A stretch of DNA of 5,838 nt from Desulfobacteraceae bacterium (GCA_027032655.1 JALVMZ010000175.1:1-5838); one strand, 5' to 3'. Counted from the first letter of the stretch, positions 1 to 5,797 are shown. Notes: generated by a model from the letters alone, not told the origin. Translations and numbers: made by a program.

Positions 1-236
1 TTGCCTATCTTAAGATAGGATATGTTTTCCCTTTCAAGTAAGGTATTAACAGGATGGTTGATCATAAGTATAAATGATCTTTTTCCATGTCTTATTCTGT
101 AAAACTCTCTGTTTGAGCCGTCACCTTCAATGGTCTCCAATAAAAATCCATGTTTTATCCCTGTTTTTTTCTTTAAAAGATTGCTCACCCATTCTCTAAG
201 TTCAGCATTTTCCCGTTTGCATTGTGGATTATTCAT
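1..236 (-). CDS. Partial phosphotransferase (aminoglycoside phosphotransferase / AmgK-like kinase fold), N-terminal 78 residues
   Basis: This gene runs off the left edge of the window, so only its N-terminus is present. The translation begins MNNPQCKRENAELREWV. It contains the motif EGDGSNREFYRI at about residues 37-48, followed by a strand ending FILMIN (residues 55-60). This resembles the nucleotide-binding N-lobe of small bacterial kinases of the aminoglycoside phosphotransferase/choline kinase fold, in which a G-D-x-S-x-R-x-[FY]-x-R loop precedes a strand ending in a V-x-M-D-like stretch. AmgK, the cell-wall sugar (MurNAc/GlcNAc) kinase, belongs to this group. The catalytic lobe lies outside the window, so the substrate cannot be inferred. 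The ATG at 234-236 is the first possible start, because an in-frame TGA lies at 240-242. The ribosome binding site is weak. It lies 66 bases downstream of nth on the same strand and is probably co-transcribed with it. Confidence 0.68.
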   Translation of the reverse strand, partial: MNNPQCKRENAELREWVSNLLKKKTGIKHGFLLETIEGDGSNREFYRIRHGKRSFILMINHPVNTLLERENISYLKIG

Positions 237-302
237 AACTCATAAATTTTCTGACAGATGTCCTGTGGCCATTATTCTTTTATGATTATGAAGTGCGTTC
301 TC

Positions 303-944
303 CTATATCTCTGATGATGGACACAGATGCCTTATTTTACATGACTCATGCAATGGTTTTCTGGCCTTACATACCTCCCTTCCATGATATATGAGTATAT
401 CAGAAAATCTCCTCCACTTCTTCCTGGGAAGGAGCGCTTCAAGGTCCTTTTCAATCTTCTCTGGGTCATGATTATCGGTAAGCCCTAATCTCCTGGCAAG
501 CCTCTTTACATGGGTATCCACAACCACACCAGGGACATCATAAGCTGCTCCGAGAACCACATTTGCAGTCTTTCTCCCGACTCCTGGAAGCTGGACCATA
601 TCTTTCATGGTGGATGGCACCCTGCCTTCAAATTTTTCTATTAATGCCCTGCAGCAGCCCCTGATCGCTTTTGCCTTATTTTTGAAGAATCCCGTTGGTC
701 TGATGTCCTCTTCGAGTTCTTCCTGTGGAACATTAATATAGTCTTCTGGGCTCTTATATTTCTTGAATAGCTTTTTTGTTACTTCATTTACCCTCTTATC
801 CGTGCACTGGGCCGAGAGAATGGTGGCTATCAGGAGTTCAAAAGGGTTATTGAATTTGAGGGCGGTTTTTTCTTTTGTATAAACCGGGTCAAGTATCCGG
901 TAGATCATATTTGCTCTCTTTTTTCTGACCTTAATGTCTTCCAT
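303..944 (-). CDS. nth: Endonuclease III (DNA glycosylase/AP lyase)
   Basis: This is a base-excision-repair enzyme that removes oxidised pyrimidines and cleaves the resulting abasic site in the cytoplasm. Its 213 residues match the usual size (E. coli Nth has 211). The SAQCTD segment at 44-49 carries the Gln that helps fill the DNA gap in the family. The helix-hairpin-helix LPGVGRKTANVV spans 119-130 with catalytic Lys125, and VDTHV at 142-146 contains catalytic Asp143. The C-terminal iron-sulfur loop keeps the exact family spacing (x6, x2, x5), but its ligands read Cys192, His199, Cys202 and Cys208. The second cysteine, equivalent to E. coli Cys194, is therefore His (codon CAT). The ATG at 942-944 is supported by GGAGG six bases upstream. 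A good sigma-70-like promoter faces this gene in the divergent intergenic region. The identification is secure; the state of the cluster is not. Confidence 0.96.
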   Translation of the reverse strand: MEDIKVRKKRANMIYRILDPVYTKEKTALKFNNPFELLIATILSAQCTDKRVNEVTKKLFKKYKSPEDYINVPQEELEEDIRPTGFFKNKAKAIRGCCRALIEKFEGRVPSTMKDMVQLPGVGRKTANVVLGAAYDVPGVVVDTHVKRLARRLGLTDNHDPEKIEKDLEALLPRKKWRRFSDILIYHGREVCKARKPLHESCKIRHLCPSSEI

Positions 945-950
945 ATTAAG

Positions 951-955
951 CCTCC
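951..955 (-). promoter_or_regulatory. Ribosome binding site of nth
   Basis: On the minus strand the sequence reads GGAGG, six bases before the nth ATG. It is a near-perfect Shine-Dalgarno site and confirms that start codon. Confidence 0.85.
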
Positions 956-989
956 ATAAGGATCCATAGCTTTTTATTATGTAAGATAA

Positions 990-1018
990 GATATAAATCA
1001 GGTTGTTTCTCAGGTCAA
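990..1018 (-). promoter_or_regulatory. Sigma-70-like promoter for nth (and the downstream kinase)
   Basis: On the minus strand, TTGACC (1018-1013) and TATATC (995-990) are separated by 17 bases, the optimal spacing. Transcription would start near 983 and give a leader of about 40 bases before the nth ATG. The assignment rests only on consensus match and position. Confidence 0.6.
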
Positions 1019-1040
1019 TATCTTATGCTGAGCTTAATAC

Positions 1041-1068
1041 TTGACATTTAATATATTTTGTATATAAA
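1041..1068 (+). promoter_or_regulatory. Sigma-70-like promoter for the exbB operon
   Basis: A perfect -35 hexamer TTGACA (1041-1046) is followed after 16 bases by TATAAA (1063-1068). The expected start point falls within the A9 run at 1071-1079, about 27 bases before the GTG of the exbB-like gene. The -35 elements of this promoter and the divergent nth promoter are only 22 bases apart, so one bound regulator could affect both. No operator was identified with confidence. Confidence 0.65.
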
Positions 1069-1086
1069 TTAAAAAAAAATAATATC

Positions 1087-1092
1087 AGGTGA
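1087..1092 (+). promoter_or_regulatory. Ribosome binding site of the exbB-like gene
   Basis: AGGTGA lies nine bases before the GTG at 1102. It supports that start over the internal ATG at 1141, which would remove the residues just before the first membrane helix. Confidence 0.65.
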
Positions 1093-1101
1093 ATATATAA
1101 A

Positions 1102-1737
1102 GTGAGTGCAGTTGATCTCATAGTTCGTGGTGGGATATTCATGTATCCCATTATTTTCTGCTCCATTCTGGGCCTTGCCATATTCATCGAAAGACTCTGG
1201 ATGCTCAGGAAGAAGAGGGTTATACCGGTTGATTTTGTCAGGTATGTTGAAGACCTGCTGAAGAAACGCAAGCTATCCGAGGCAATATTTGTTTGCAAGG
1301 GAAATCCATCTTCCATTGCCAAGATATTTCATGAAGGACTGAAGAATTCAGGCAGGGGAATGTGGTTTGTAAAGGAGGCTATAGAGGAGAGAGGGGAACA
1401 GGAGGCAGTGGTGCTTGAAAAAAGGGTGGGCGTCCTGGCAACAATAGCAAATCTGACCCCCTTACTGGGTCTTCTTGGAACGGTATCTGGAATGATAAAG
1501 ACATTCAATGTGCTTGCAATAAACGATATGGCAACTCCTGCCCAGCTTGCAGGGGGTATAGCTGAGGCCCTCATTACAACGGCAACAGGTCTTTGTGTTG
1601 CAATACCCATGCTGGTCTTTCACAGGATATTAAAGGATAGGGCACAATCCCTGATATATCAGATGGAGGAGAGTTCTCTCAGGATTATTGATGTTATGGA
1701 AAACTCTCTTGCCCGGCTTGAAAGACAGAGGAGATAG
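1102..1737 (+). CDS. exbB: MotA/TolQ/ExbB proton-channel family protein
   Basis: This is the inner-membrane, proton-conducting subunit of a TonB- or Tol-type energy transducer; in known systems ExbB/TolQ forms a pentamer around ExbD/TolR. The 211-residue protein has the classical layout. A first membrane helix lies at about 12-30 (GGIFMYPIIF... ending IERLW). A long cytoplasmic loop covers 35-105. A second helix at about 108-134 carries the family signature TPLLGLLGTVSGM (119-131). A third lies at about 150-173 (GGIAEALITTATGL...). Thr119 and the Thr159/160/162 group line the predicted pore face as in the family. The start is GTG, with AGGTGA upstream. The gene leads a five-gene operon and is followed after two bases by its exbD-like partner. 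Sequence alone does not separate ExbB from TolQ. The absence of tolA, tolB and pal nearby gives slight preference to an ExbB-type name. Confidence 0.93.
   Translation: MSAVDLIVRGGIFMYPIIFCSILGLAIFIERLWMLRKKRVIPVDFVRYVEDLLKKRKLSEAIFVCKGNPSSIAKIFHEGLKNSGRGMWFVKEAIEERGEQEAVVLEKRVGVLATIANLTPLLGLLGTVSGMIKTFNVLAINDMATPAQLAGGIAEALITTATGLCVAIPMLVFHRILKDRAQSLIYQMEESSLRIIDVMENSLARLERQRR
1729..1733 (+). promoter_or_regulatory. Ribosome binding site deciding the TTG start of the exbD-like gene
   Basis: AGGAG within the last codons of the exbB-like gene lies six bases before TTG at 1740. The next ATG in frame is residue 42, beyond the membrane helix, so this site and the TTG define the start. Confidence 0.75.
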
Positions 1738-1739
1738 GT

Positions 1740-2153
1740 TTGAGATTCAGAAGGATAAAAGAGGGTGATGTTATTCTGGGTATTGCTCCACTCATAGATA
1801 TCGTTTTTTTACTCTTAATATTCTTCATAGTTACCTCCCATTTTGATATCTCATCAGGAATAATGGTAAAACTGCCCTCAATAACAGAGAGGAAGAAAGA
1901 TAACTTTCAGGATAAAAAGATAATAATTATTAATAATAAAGGTGAGATATTCATTGACAGAGAGAGAGTCGATAAAAGGGAGCTTGGTGATAGGCTTGAA
2001 AAATTAAAGAAAGAATCAGGAATTTCGGGCATAATACTCCAGGCAGATAGGGATGTAAAACACGGCCTTGTGATTGATGTTATGGATGAAGCAAAAAGGG
2101 CAGGAATAGGTTCTGTATTTATATCTGCAAGGTTGATGAATCGTGAAGATTAA
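1740..2153 (+). CDS. exbD: ExbD/TolR family biopolymer transport protein
   Basis: This is the partner of the ExbB-like protein. It has a single inner-membrane anchor and a periplasmic domain, and it couples proton flow to force on an outer-membrane-directed partner. The 137 residues comprise a short cytoplasmic N-terminus and one membrane helix at about 11-32 (start VILGIAPLID). Asp20 lies in the PLID motif, equivalent to the essential proton-carrying Asp of ExbD/TolR. The periplasmic domain at about 42-137 contains the family segment LQADRDVKHGLVIDVMD (100-116) and ends in AGIGSVFIS. The start is TTG, two bases after the exbB-like stop, with AGGAG at the right distance. The 3' end overlaps the next gene by 11 bases. 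The TTG start may keep its level below that of ExbB, which fits the unequal stoichiometry of known complexes; that is inference. Confidence 0.93.
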   Translation: MRFRRIKEGDVILGIAPLIDIVFLLLIFFIVTSHFDISSGIMVKLPSITERKKDNFQDKKIIIINNKGEIFIDRERVDKRELGDRLEKLKKESGISGIILQADRDVKHGLVIDVMDEAKRAGIGSVFISARLMNRED

Positions 2154-2460
2154 TAAAAAAGAGATTATTAGGTTTTTTATCTATTTTATTCCTTTTCTCA
2201 TCCTTATTATTGTATGGATGGGTTTTGGAGATAGAGGTTTTATCCATCTTTATTCAATGGAAAAGGAAAGGCAGGAATATATTGGAAGGATCAAGAAGCT
2301 TGAAGAAGAAAATCAAAGATTATGGGCAGAAATAGATAGACTGCGTAATGACAAAGAGTATATTGAAGAACTGGCAAGGAAGAAGCTGGGGCTTTTAAAG
2401 GAAAATGAGGTGATTTTCAGATTTAGAAAAAAGGAAGATAGTGTTAACCAGGGAGATTAA
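2143..2460 (+). CDS. ftsB: FtsB/DivIC-like septum formation initiator protein
   Basis: This is a small bitopic inner-membrane protein of the DivIC/FtsB family, which in known bacteria forms the FtsQ-FtsB-FtsL subcomplex that activates septal peptidoglycan synthesis. The 105 residues show a basic N-terminus, a membrane helix at about 9-28, the short GDRGFIHLY element (29-37), a periplasmic coiled coil at about 40-70 (KKLEEENQRLWAEIDRL), and the family tail YIEELARKKLGL (73-84) followed by ENEVIFRF (87-94). The GTG start overlaps the exbD-like gene by 11 bases; there is no better start, since the first internal ATG (residue 26) is inside the helix. The Shine-Dalgarno site is poor (AAGG about ten bases upstream), so translation may depend on coupling to exbD. 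Its place directly after an ExbB/ExbD pair, where tonB or tolA is often found, is notable. Confidence 0.87.
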   Translation: MKINKKEIIRFFIYFIPFLILIIVWMGFGDRGFIHLYSMEKERQEYIGRIKKLEEENQRLWAEIDRLRNDKEYIEELARKKLGLLKENEVIFRFRKKEDSVNQGD

Positions 2461-2467
2461 TACAAAA

Positions 2468-2472
2468 AGGAG
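2468..2472 (+). promoter_or_regulatory. Ribosome binding site of the TPR gene
   Basis: AGGAG lies eight bases before the ATG at 2481, in the 20-base gap after ftsB. It is the first ATG start in the operon and looks efficient. Confidence 0.7.
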
Positions 2473-2480
2473 AAGGTGTT

Positions 2481-3218
2481 ATGGAATCCATTAATCAATT
2501 AGTGAAGGAATTATTACAAAATCCACCATCCTCAAAGACATTATTTATATTGCTAAAAGAGTTAAGAAAGATTTCAGGACCCGGAGAAATTATTAAGGAA
2601 TGTAATAGATTGCTTGAGTTTTACCCGGATGATATTAATCTCAGAAGTTTGCTGGTGGAATCATACTTAGAGCAGGGAAGTGTCTCCCTTGCAGATTCTG
2701 AGGCTGAAAAGCTGATAAACAGTGTCAATGAGTTAAATAAGGCATACAGACTCCATGCAGAGGTCCTGAAGAGGCAGGGAAGAGATGAAGAAGCAGTAAA
2801 TTCGCTGAAGCTTTATATGGCACATTTCCCGGATGATGATGAGGCAAAAGCACTTCTCAGTGAGCTGGAAGCAAAGGTAATGGAGAAAGAGAAGCCGGTC
2901 CCGGAGGAGGAAGTTACTGAAGAGTCTGAAGAGGAGATTGTTGAAGTTGTAACTCCAAGAATAGCAGAAGTCTATTTTGAGCAGGGATTGATTGAAGATG
3001 CCATTTCAACATATGAGAAAATTGTCGAAAATAATCCTGATGATGAGAAATCAAAGGCAAGGCTTGAACAACTAAGACACATTCTGGCAGAAAAGGATAT
3101 GGAACAGGAAAAGGAAAGGTTGAAAGAAAAAGATGAAAAAACAGTGGCAATCCTTGAAGCATGGCTTGATAGGATGAGAAAGACAATGTCCCAGGACACA
3201 CTTTCTGGAGCAGGGTAA
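2481..3218 (+). CDS. Tetratricopeptide repeat (TPR) protein
   Basis: This is a 245-residue protein with no signal peptide or membrane helix, so it is probably cytoplasmic. TPR-type helical pairs cover about 36-69 (ending YLEQG) and 86-119 (AEVLKRQGRDEEAVNSL). A strongly acidic, Glu-rich linker follows at about 134-156. A canonical TPR unit lies at 158-190, with AEVYFEQGLIEDAISTYEKI at 162-181 and NNPDD after it. A charged, lysine/glutamate-rich helix at 200-220 leads to a conserved-looking amphipathic segment, LEAWLDRMRK, at 225-234. TPRs bind other proteins, so a scaffold or adaptor role is likely, and the operon suggests an envelope- or division-related partner. No specific function is recognised. 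The MetE-like gene begins five bases after its stop, and that gene's likely ribosome binding site lies in its last codons. Confidence 0.85.
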   Translation: MESINQLVKELLQNPPSSKTLFILLKELRKISGPGEIIKECNRLLEFYPDDINLRSLLVESYLEQGSVSLADSEAEKLINSVNELNKAYRLHAEVLKRQGRDEEAVNSLKLYMAHFPDDDEAKALLSELEAKVMEKEKPVPEEEVTEESEEEIVEVVTPRIAEVYFEQGLIEDAISTYEKIVENNPDDEKSKARLEQLRHILAEKDMEQEKERLKEKDEKTVAILEAWLDRMRKTMSQDTLSGAG

Positions 3219-3223
3219 CTGAG

Positions 3224-4264
3224 ATGAATTTTATAGCAACAGGTATAGGGAGTGTTCCATTTTCTGATACAGAATATGCATGCAGGTTAATACTGGATTG
3301 TCTTCCCCATGCACCATTCTGGCCTCAGATGGTAAAAGTGAATCCCAGAGAGGACATGCTTGTTCAGTTTTGCGAAGGGTTCCTTTTTCTTGATATTGAC
3401 TGTGAAGCTAAGAGTATCCATATCTCGCCAGAAGATACAGAATTAAAACTTGCTGATTTCTATGCCCTGTATCTTGAAGAAGCAGTTAATGAATTTAAAA
3501 TGACCCCTCAATATGCAGAGGGTCTTTTTAAGCTACTTTCGATGGTTAAAGATTCGGGCAGCGGGGAATATATCAAAGGACAAATTGTGGGACCTATAAC
3601 CATGGCATCAAGCGTGAAGGACAGGAGTGGAAAGGCTGTCCTTACTAACCCTGATATGTTTGATGCCATTGTTAAGGGGATTTCAATCAAGGCCCTGTGG
3701 CAGATAAGGGAGCTTAAAAAGACGAAAAGAAAGGTGATCCTTTTTCTGGATGAGCCATCTCTGAGTGGATTTGGCTCGGCTTTCAGTTCCATTGAAAGGG
3801 GGCAGGTGATATCAGCCCTTAGAGAGGTATTTGATTATCTGAGGACAAAAGAGCAGGATACAATGCTTGGCATCCACTGCTGCGGAAACACGGACTGGGC
3901 AATGATAGTGGAGGCAGGCCCTGATATAATAAACTTTGATGCATACGACTATATGGAGCACTTTCTTCTTTATCCTGAGAAGATTGCTGAATTTATTTCA
4001 AAGGGGGGGGTTATTGCATGGGGAATTGTTCCCACCTTCTCCTTTAAAGGCAGTGAGACCATTGAACTGCTGAGGTCCAGGCTCCTTTCAGGTATTGATG
4101 TATTAAAACAGAAGGGGGTGGATAAGGCCAGGCTCCAGACCCAGTCATTGCTCACCCCCTCCTGTGGTATGGGCACAATGAATGAAGACTCATCAATCAC
4201 TGCCCTTAAACTCCTATCAGAATTATCAGAGGAGATGAATTCAACTCAGCTTTACTCATCCTGA
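3224..4264 (+). CDS. Short MetE-like zinc methyltransferase (cobalamin-independent methionine synthase/UROD superfamily)
   Basis: The 346 residues correspond to only the catalytic C-terminal barrel of MetE, which is about 750 residues in E. coli. Visible elements are the N-terminal ATGIGSVPF (5-13), GQIVGPITMA (119-128), LFLDEPSLSGFG (173-184), GIHCCGNTDW (216-225), INFDAYDY (236-243) and LLTPSCGMGT (309-318). By comparison with MetE, His218, Cys220 and Cys314 are probable zinc ligands. The fourth ligand position, Glu665 in E. coli, appears to align with Asp239. Such single-domain proteins transfer a methyl group to a thiol, possibly homocysteine, and some related short MetE proteins use a corrinoid protein rather than folate as donor. 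Neither substrate nor donor can be read from this sequence. The ATG lies five bases after the TPR stop. A G8 run at 4003-4010 is inside the gene. A non-methionine role remains possible. Confidence 0.8.
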   Translation: MNFIATGIGSVPFSDTEYACRLILDCLPHAPFWPQMVKVNPREDMLVQFCEGFLFLDIDCEAKSIHISPEDTELKLADFYALYLEEAVNEFKMTPQYAEGLFKLLSMVKDSGSGEYIKGQIVGPITMASSVKDRSGKAVLTNPDMFDAIVKGISIKALWQIRELKKTKRKVILFLDEPSLSGFGSAFSSIERGQVISALREVFDYLRTKEQDTMLGIHCCGNTDWAMIVEAGPDIINFDAYDYMEHFLLYPEKIAEFISKGGVIAWGIVPTFSFKGSETIELLRSRLLSGIDVLKQKGVDKARLQTQSLLTPSCGMGTMNEDSSITALKLLSELSEEMNSTQLYSS

Positions 4265-4286
4265 GGGGGCTGAGATGCCACCTAAG
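4261..4286 (+). terminator. Imperfect hairpin overlapping the stop codon of the MetE-like gene
   Basis: CTGAGGGGGC (4261-4270) can pair with GCCACCTAAG (4277-4286) around the six-base loop TGAGAT, with eight of ten pairs formed. It includes the TGA stop. No T-run follows, so it is not a standard intrinsic terminator. It could protect the 3' end of the mRNA or be chance. Confidence 0.3.
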
Positions 4287-4342
4287 GATTGCAGGAAACA
4301 CATCGGGATTCAGGGTCCCCCAACAATACGGATAAAACAATA

Positions 4343-5791
4343 TCATAACATTTTACTGGCAATACGATCTCCGATATCTTGGTCGATATTTCGCCAGTAT
4401 TGAATGGCCCTTTCAAGAACTGGTTCAGACACTCCCTTTTTCAGATGTCCAACCACATTTGAAACTAATTCTTCCCTTTGTTTTTCATTCATTACTTTTC
4501 GTATAAGGGTTCGGGGCTGGATAAAATCGTCATCATCTTTGCGTTTGGTATATGCAGAACGCACAAACTCACCACTGACACTCCATATGGCAAGTTCAGG
4601 GTATCTTTCACTGTCAGCCTTGGGGCCACCTTTGGAGTTGGGCGCATATCCCGGATATGATGCATTCAGAATCCTCATGGCTCCGCCTCTGTTATAACTG
4701 TTCACAGGACATTTGGGACGATTTACTGGAATCTGATGGTAATTAACCCCCAGCCGTGCCCTGTGGGCATCGGCATAGGCGAAGAGACGGGCAAGAAGCA
4801 TCTTATCAGGGCTGGGCCCAATTCCTGGCACAAAATTGCTGGGATCGAAAGCAGCCTGTTCAATCTCAGCGTGAAAGTCTTCTGGATTGCGATTCAAAAC
4901 AAGTTTGCCCACCTCATGAAGGGGGTAATCACCATGTGGCCATACCTTTGTAAGGTCAAATGGATTGAATCTATATGTTTCGGCCTCCTCAAAAGGCATT
5001 ATTTGCACTTTGAGGGTCCAACTGGGGTAATTCCCCTGTTTGATAGCCTCATACAGGTCCCTCCTATGGTAATCAGGGTCTTCACCAGCTATCCTGTCCG
5101 CCTCCTCCTGAGAAAGATTTTCAATCCCCTGATCGGTCTTAAAGTGGTATTTTACCCAGAAACGGTCTCCCCTGGCATTGATCCACATGAAGGTGTGACT
5201 TGAATACCCGTTCATATGACGATAGGATCTGGGTATTCCTCTATCACTGAACAGTATGGTCACCTGGTGGGCAGTCTCAGGAGAGAGCGTCCAGAAATCC
5301 CACTGCATATCATGGTCCCTGAGTCCATTATCGATTCTGCGTTTCTGCGAATGTATAAAGTGAGGGAATTTCATTGGATCTCGAACAAAGAATACGGGTG
5401 TATTGTTTCCAACCATATCATAGTTGCCCTCGGTTGTGTAAAATTTAATAGCAAATCCCCTCACATCCCTCCATGTATCAGGGCTTCCGCTTTCACCTGC
5501 TACAGTGGAAAACCTGGCAAGGACCTGGGTCTTGGTGCCAGGCTGAAAAACCGCTGCCTTTGTATAAGGACTCACATCCCCGGTGACCTGGAAGTATCCA
5601 AAGGCACCGGAGCCCTTGGCGTGAGGCTGACGATCTGGAATCATCTCCCTGTTGAAGTTTGCCAGTTGCTCTAATAGGTAGTGATCCTGTAATAATATCG
5701 GTCCATCAGGTCCCACAGTAAGCGAGAACTCATCACTTGATACAGGAGAACCTTCGACTGTTGTTGTTGGTTTTTGATCTTTGTCTTTCAT
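4343..5791 (-). CDS. katA: Haem catalase, small-subunit (clade 3-like)
   Basis: This enzyme converts hydrogen peroxide to water and oxygen, normally as a haem b homotetramer in the cytoplasm. The 482 residues fit the small-subunit class, with no extra C-terminal flavodoxin-like domain as in KatE-type large catalases. The active-site His57 lies in RQPHAKGSGAFGYF (54-67) and the distal Asn130 in GNNTPVFFVRDP (128-139). The haem-ligand signature RLFAYADAH (335-343) carries proximal Tyr339. RHMNGYSSHTF (191-201) and PVNRPKCPVNSYNRGGAM (355-372) are further family blocks. There is no signal peptide. The start chosen is the ATG at 5789-5791, preceded by AGGAGG; the frame stays open to an ATG at 5825-5827, but that would place the ribosome binding site inside the gene. 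It converges on the MetE-like gene with a 78-base gap. Base composition looks richer in GC than the exbB operon. Confidence 0.95.
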   Translation of the reverse strand: MKDKDQKPTTTVEGSPVSSDEFSLTVGPDGPILLQDHYLLEQLANFNREMIPDRQPHAKGSGAFGYFQVTGDVSPYTKAAVFQPGTKTQVLARFSTVAGESGSPDTWRDVRGFAIKFYTTEGNYDMVGNNTPVFFVRDPMKFPHFIHSQKRRIDNGLRDHDMQWDFWTLSPETAHQVTILFSDRGIPRSYRHMNGYSSHTFMWINARGDRFWVKYHFKTDQGIENLSQEEADRIAGEDPDYHRRDLYEAIKQGNYPSWTLKVQIMPFEEAETYRFNPFDLTKVWPHGDYPLHEVGKLVLNRNPEDFHAEIEQAAFDPSNFVPGIGPSPDKMLLARLFAYADAHRARLGVNYHQIPVNRPKCPVNSYNRGGAMRILNASYPGYAPNSKGGPKADSERYPELAIWSVSGEFVRSAYTKRKDDDDFIQPRTLIRKVMNEKQREELVSNVVGHLKKGVSEPVLERAIQYWRNIDQDIGDRIASKML

Positions 5792-5797
5792 AAAAAA

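Noticed and set aside
237..302. Possible terminator between nth and the kinase (ACAGG/TCTGT stem)
   Set aside because: Five pairs at most with a three-base loop and no T-run; this gap of 66 bases holds nothing else recognisable.
985..998. Fur-box-like repeat GATAAGATATAAAT in the divergent region
   Set aside because: Only a loose match to GATAAT repeats in AT-rich DNA, located at the nth -10 rather than the exbB promoter; not enough to propose iron control.
1023..1610. Minus-strand open frames of 99 and 93 codons opposite the exbB-like gene (1023-1322 and 1329-1610)
   Set aside because: They are antisense to a clear membrane-channel gene, and their low-complexity Ser/Phe-rich sequences are typical of shadow frames.
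1923..1939. AT-only palindrome TAATAATTATTA in the exbD-like gene
   Set aside because: It is explained by a run of Ile and Asn codons in low-GC DNA.
2914..3201. Minus-strand open frames opposite the TPR gene
   Set aside because: Overlapping frames rich in Ser, Phe and Leu arise from the Glu/Lys-rich coding strand; there are no motifs.
4305..4319. GGGA/TCCC hairpin as a catalase terminator
   Set aside because: The stem is only four pairs with a seven-base loop, and no T-run follows on the minus strand.
4736..5674. Plus-strand open frames of 155 and 152 codons (4736-5203 and 5216-5674)
   Set aside because: They lie antisense to the catalase, show no recognisable domains, and are explained by the catalase's codon pattern.
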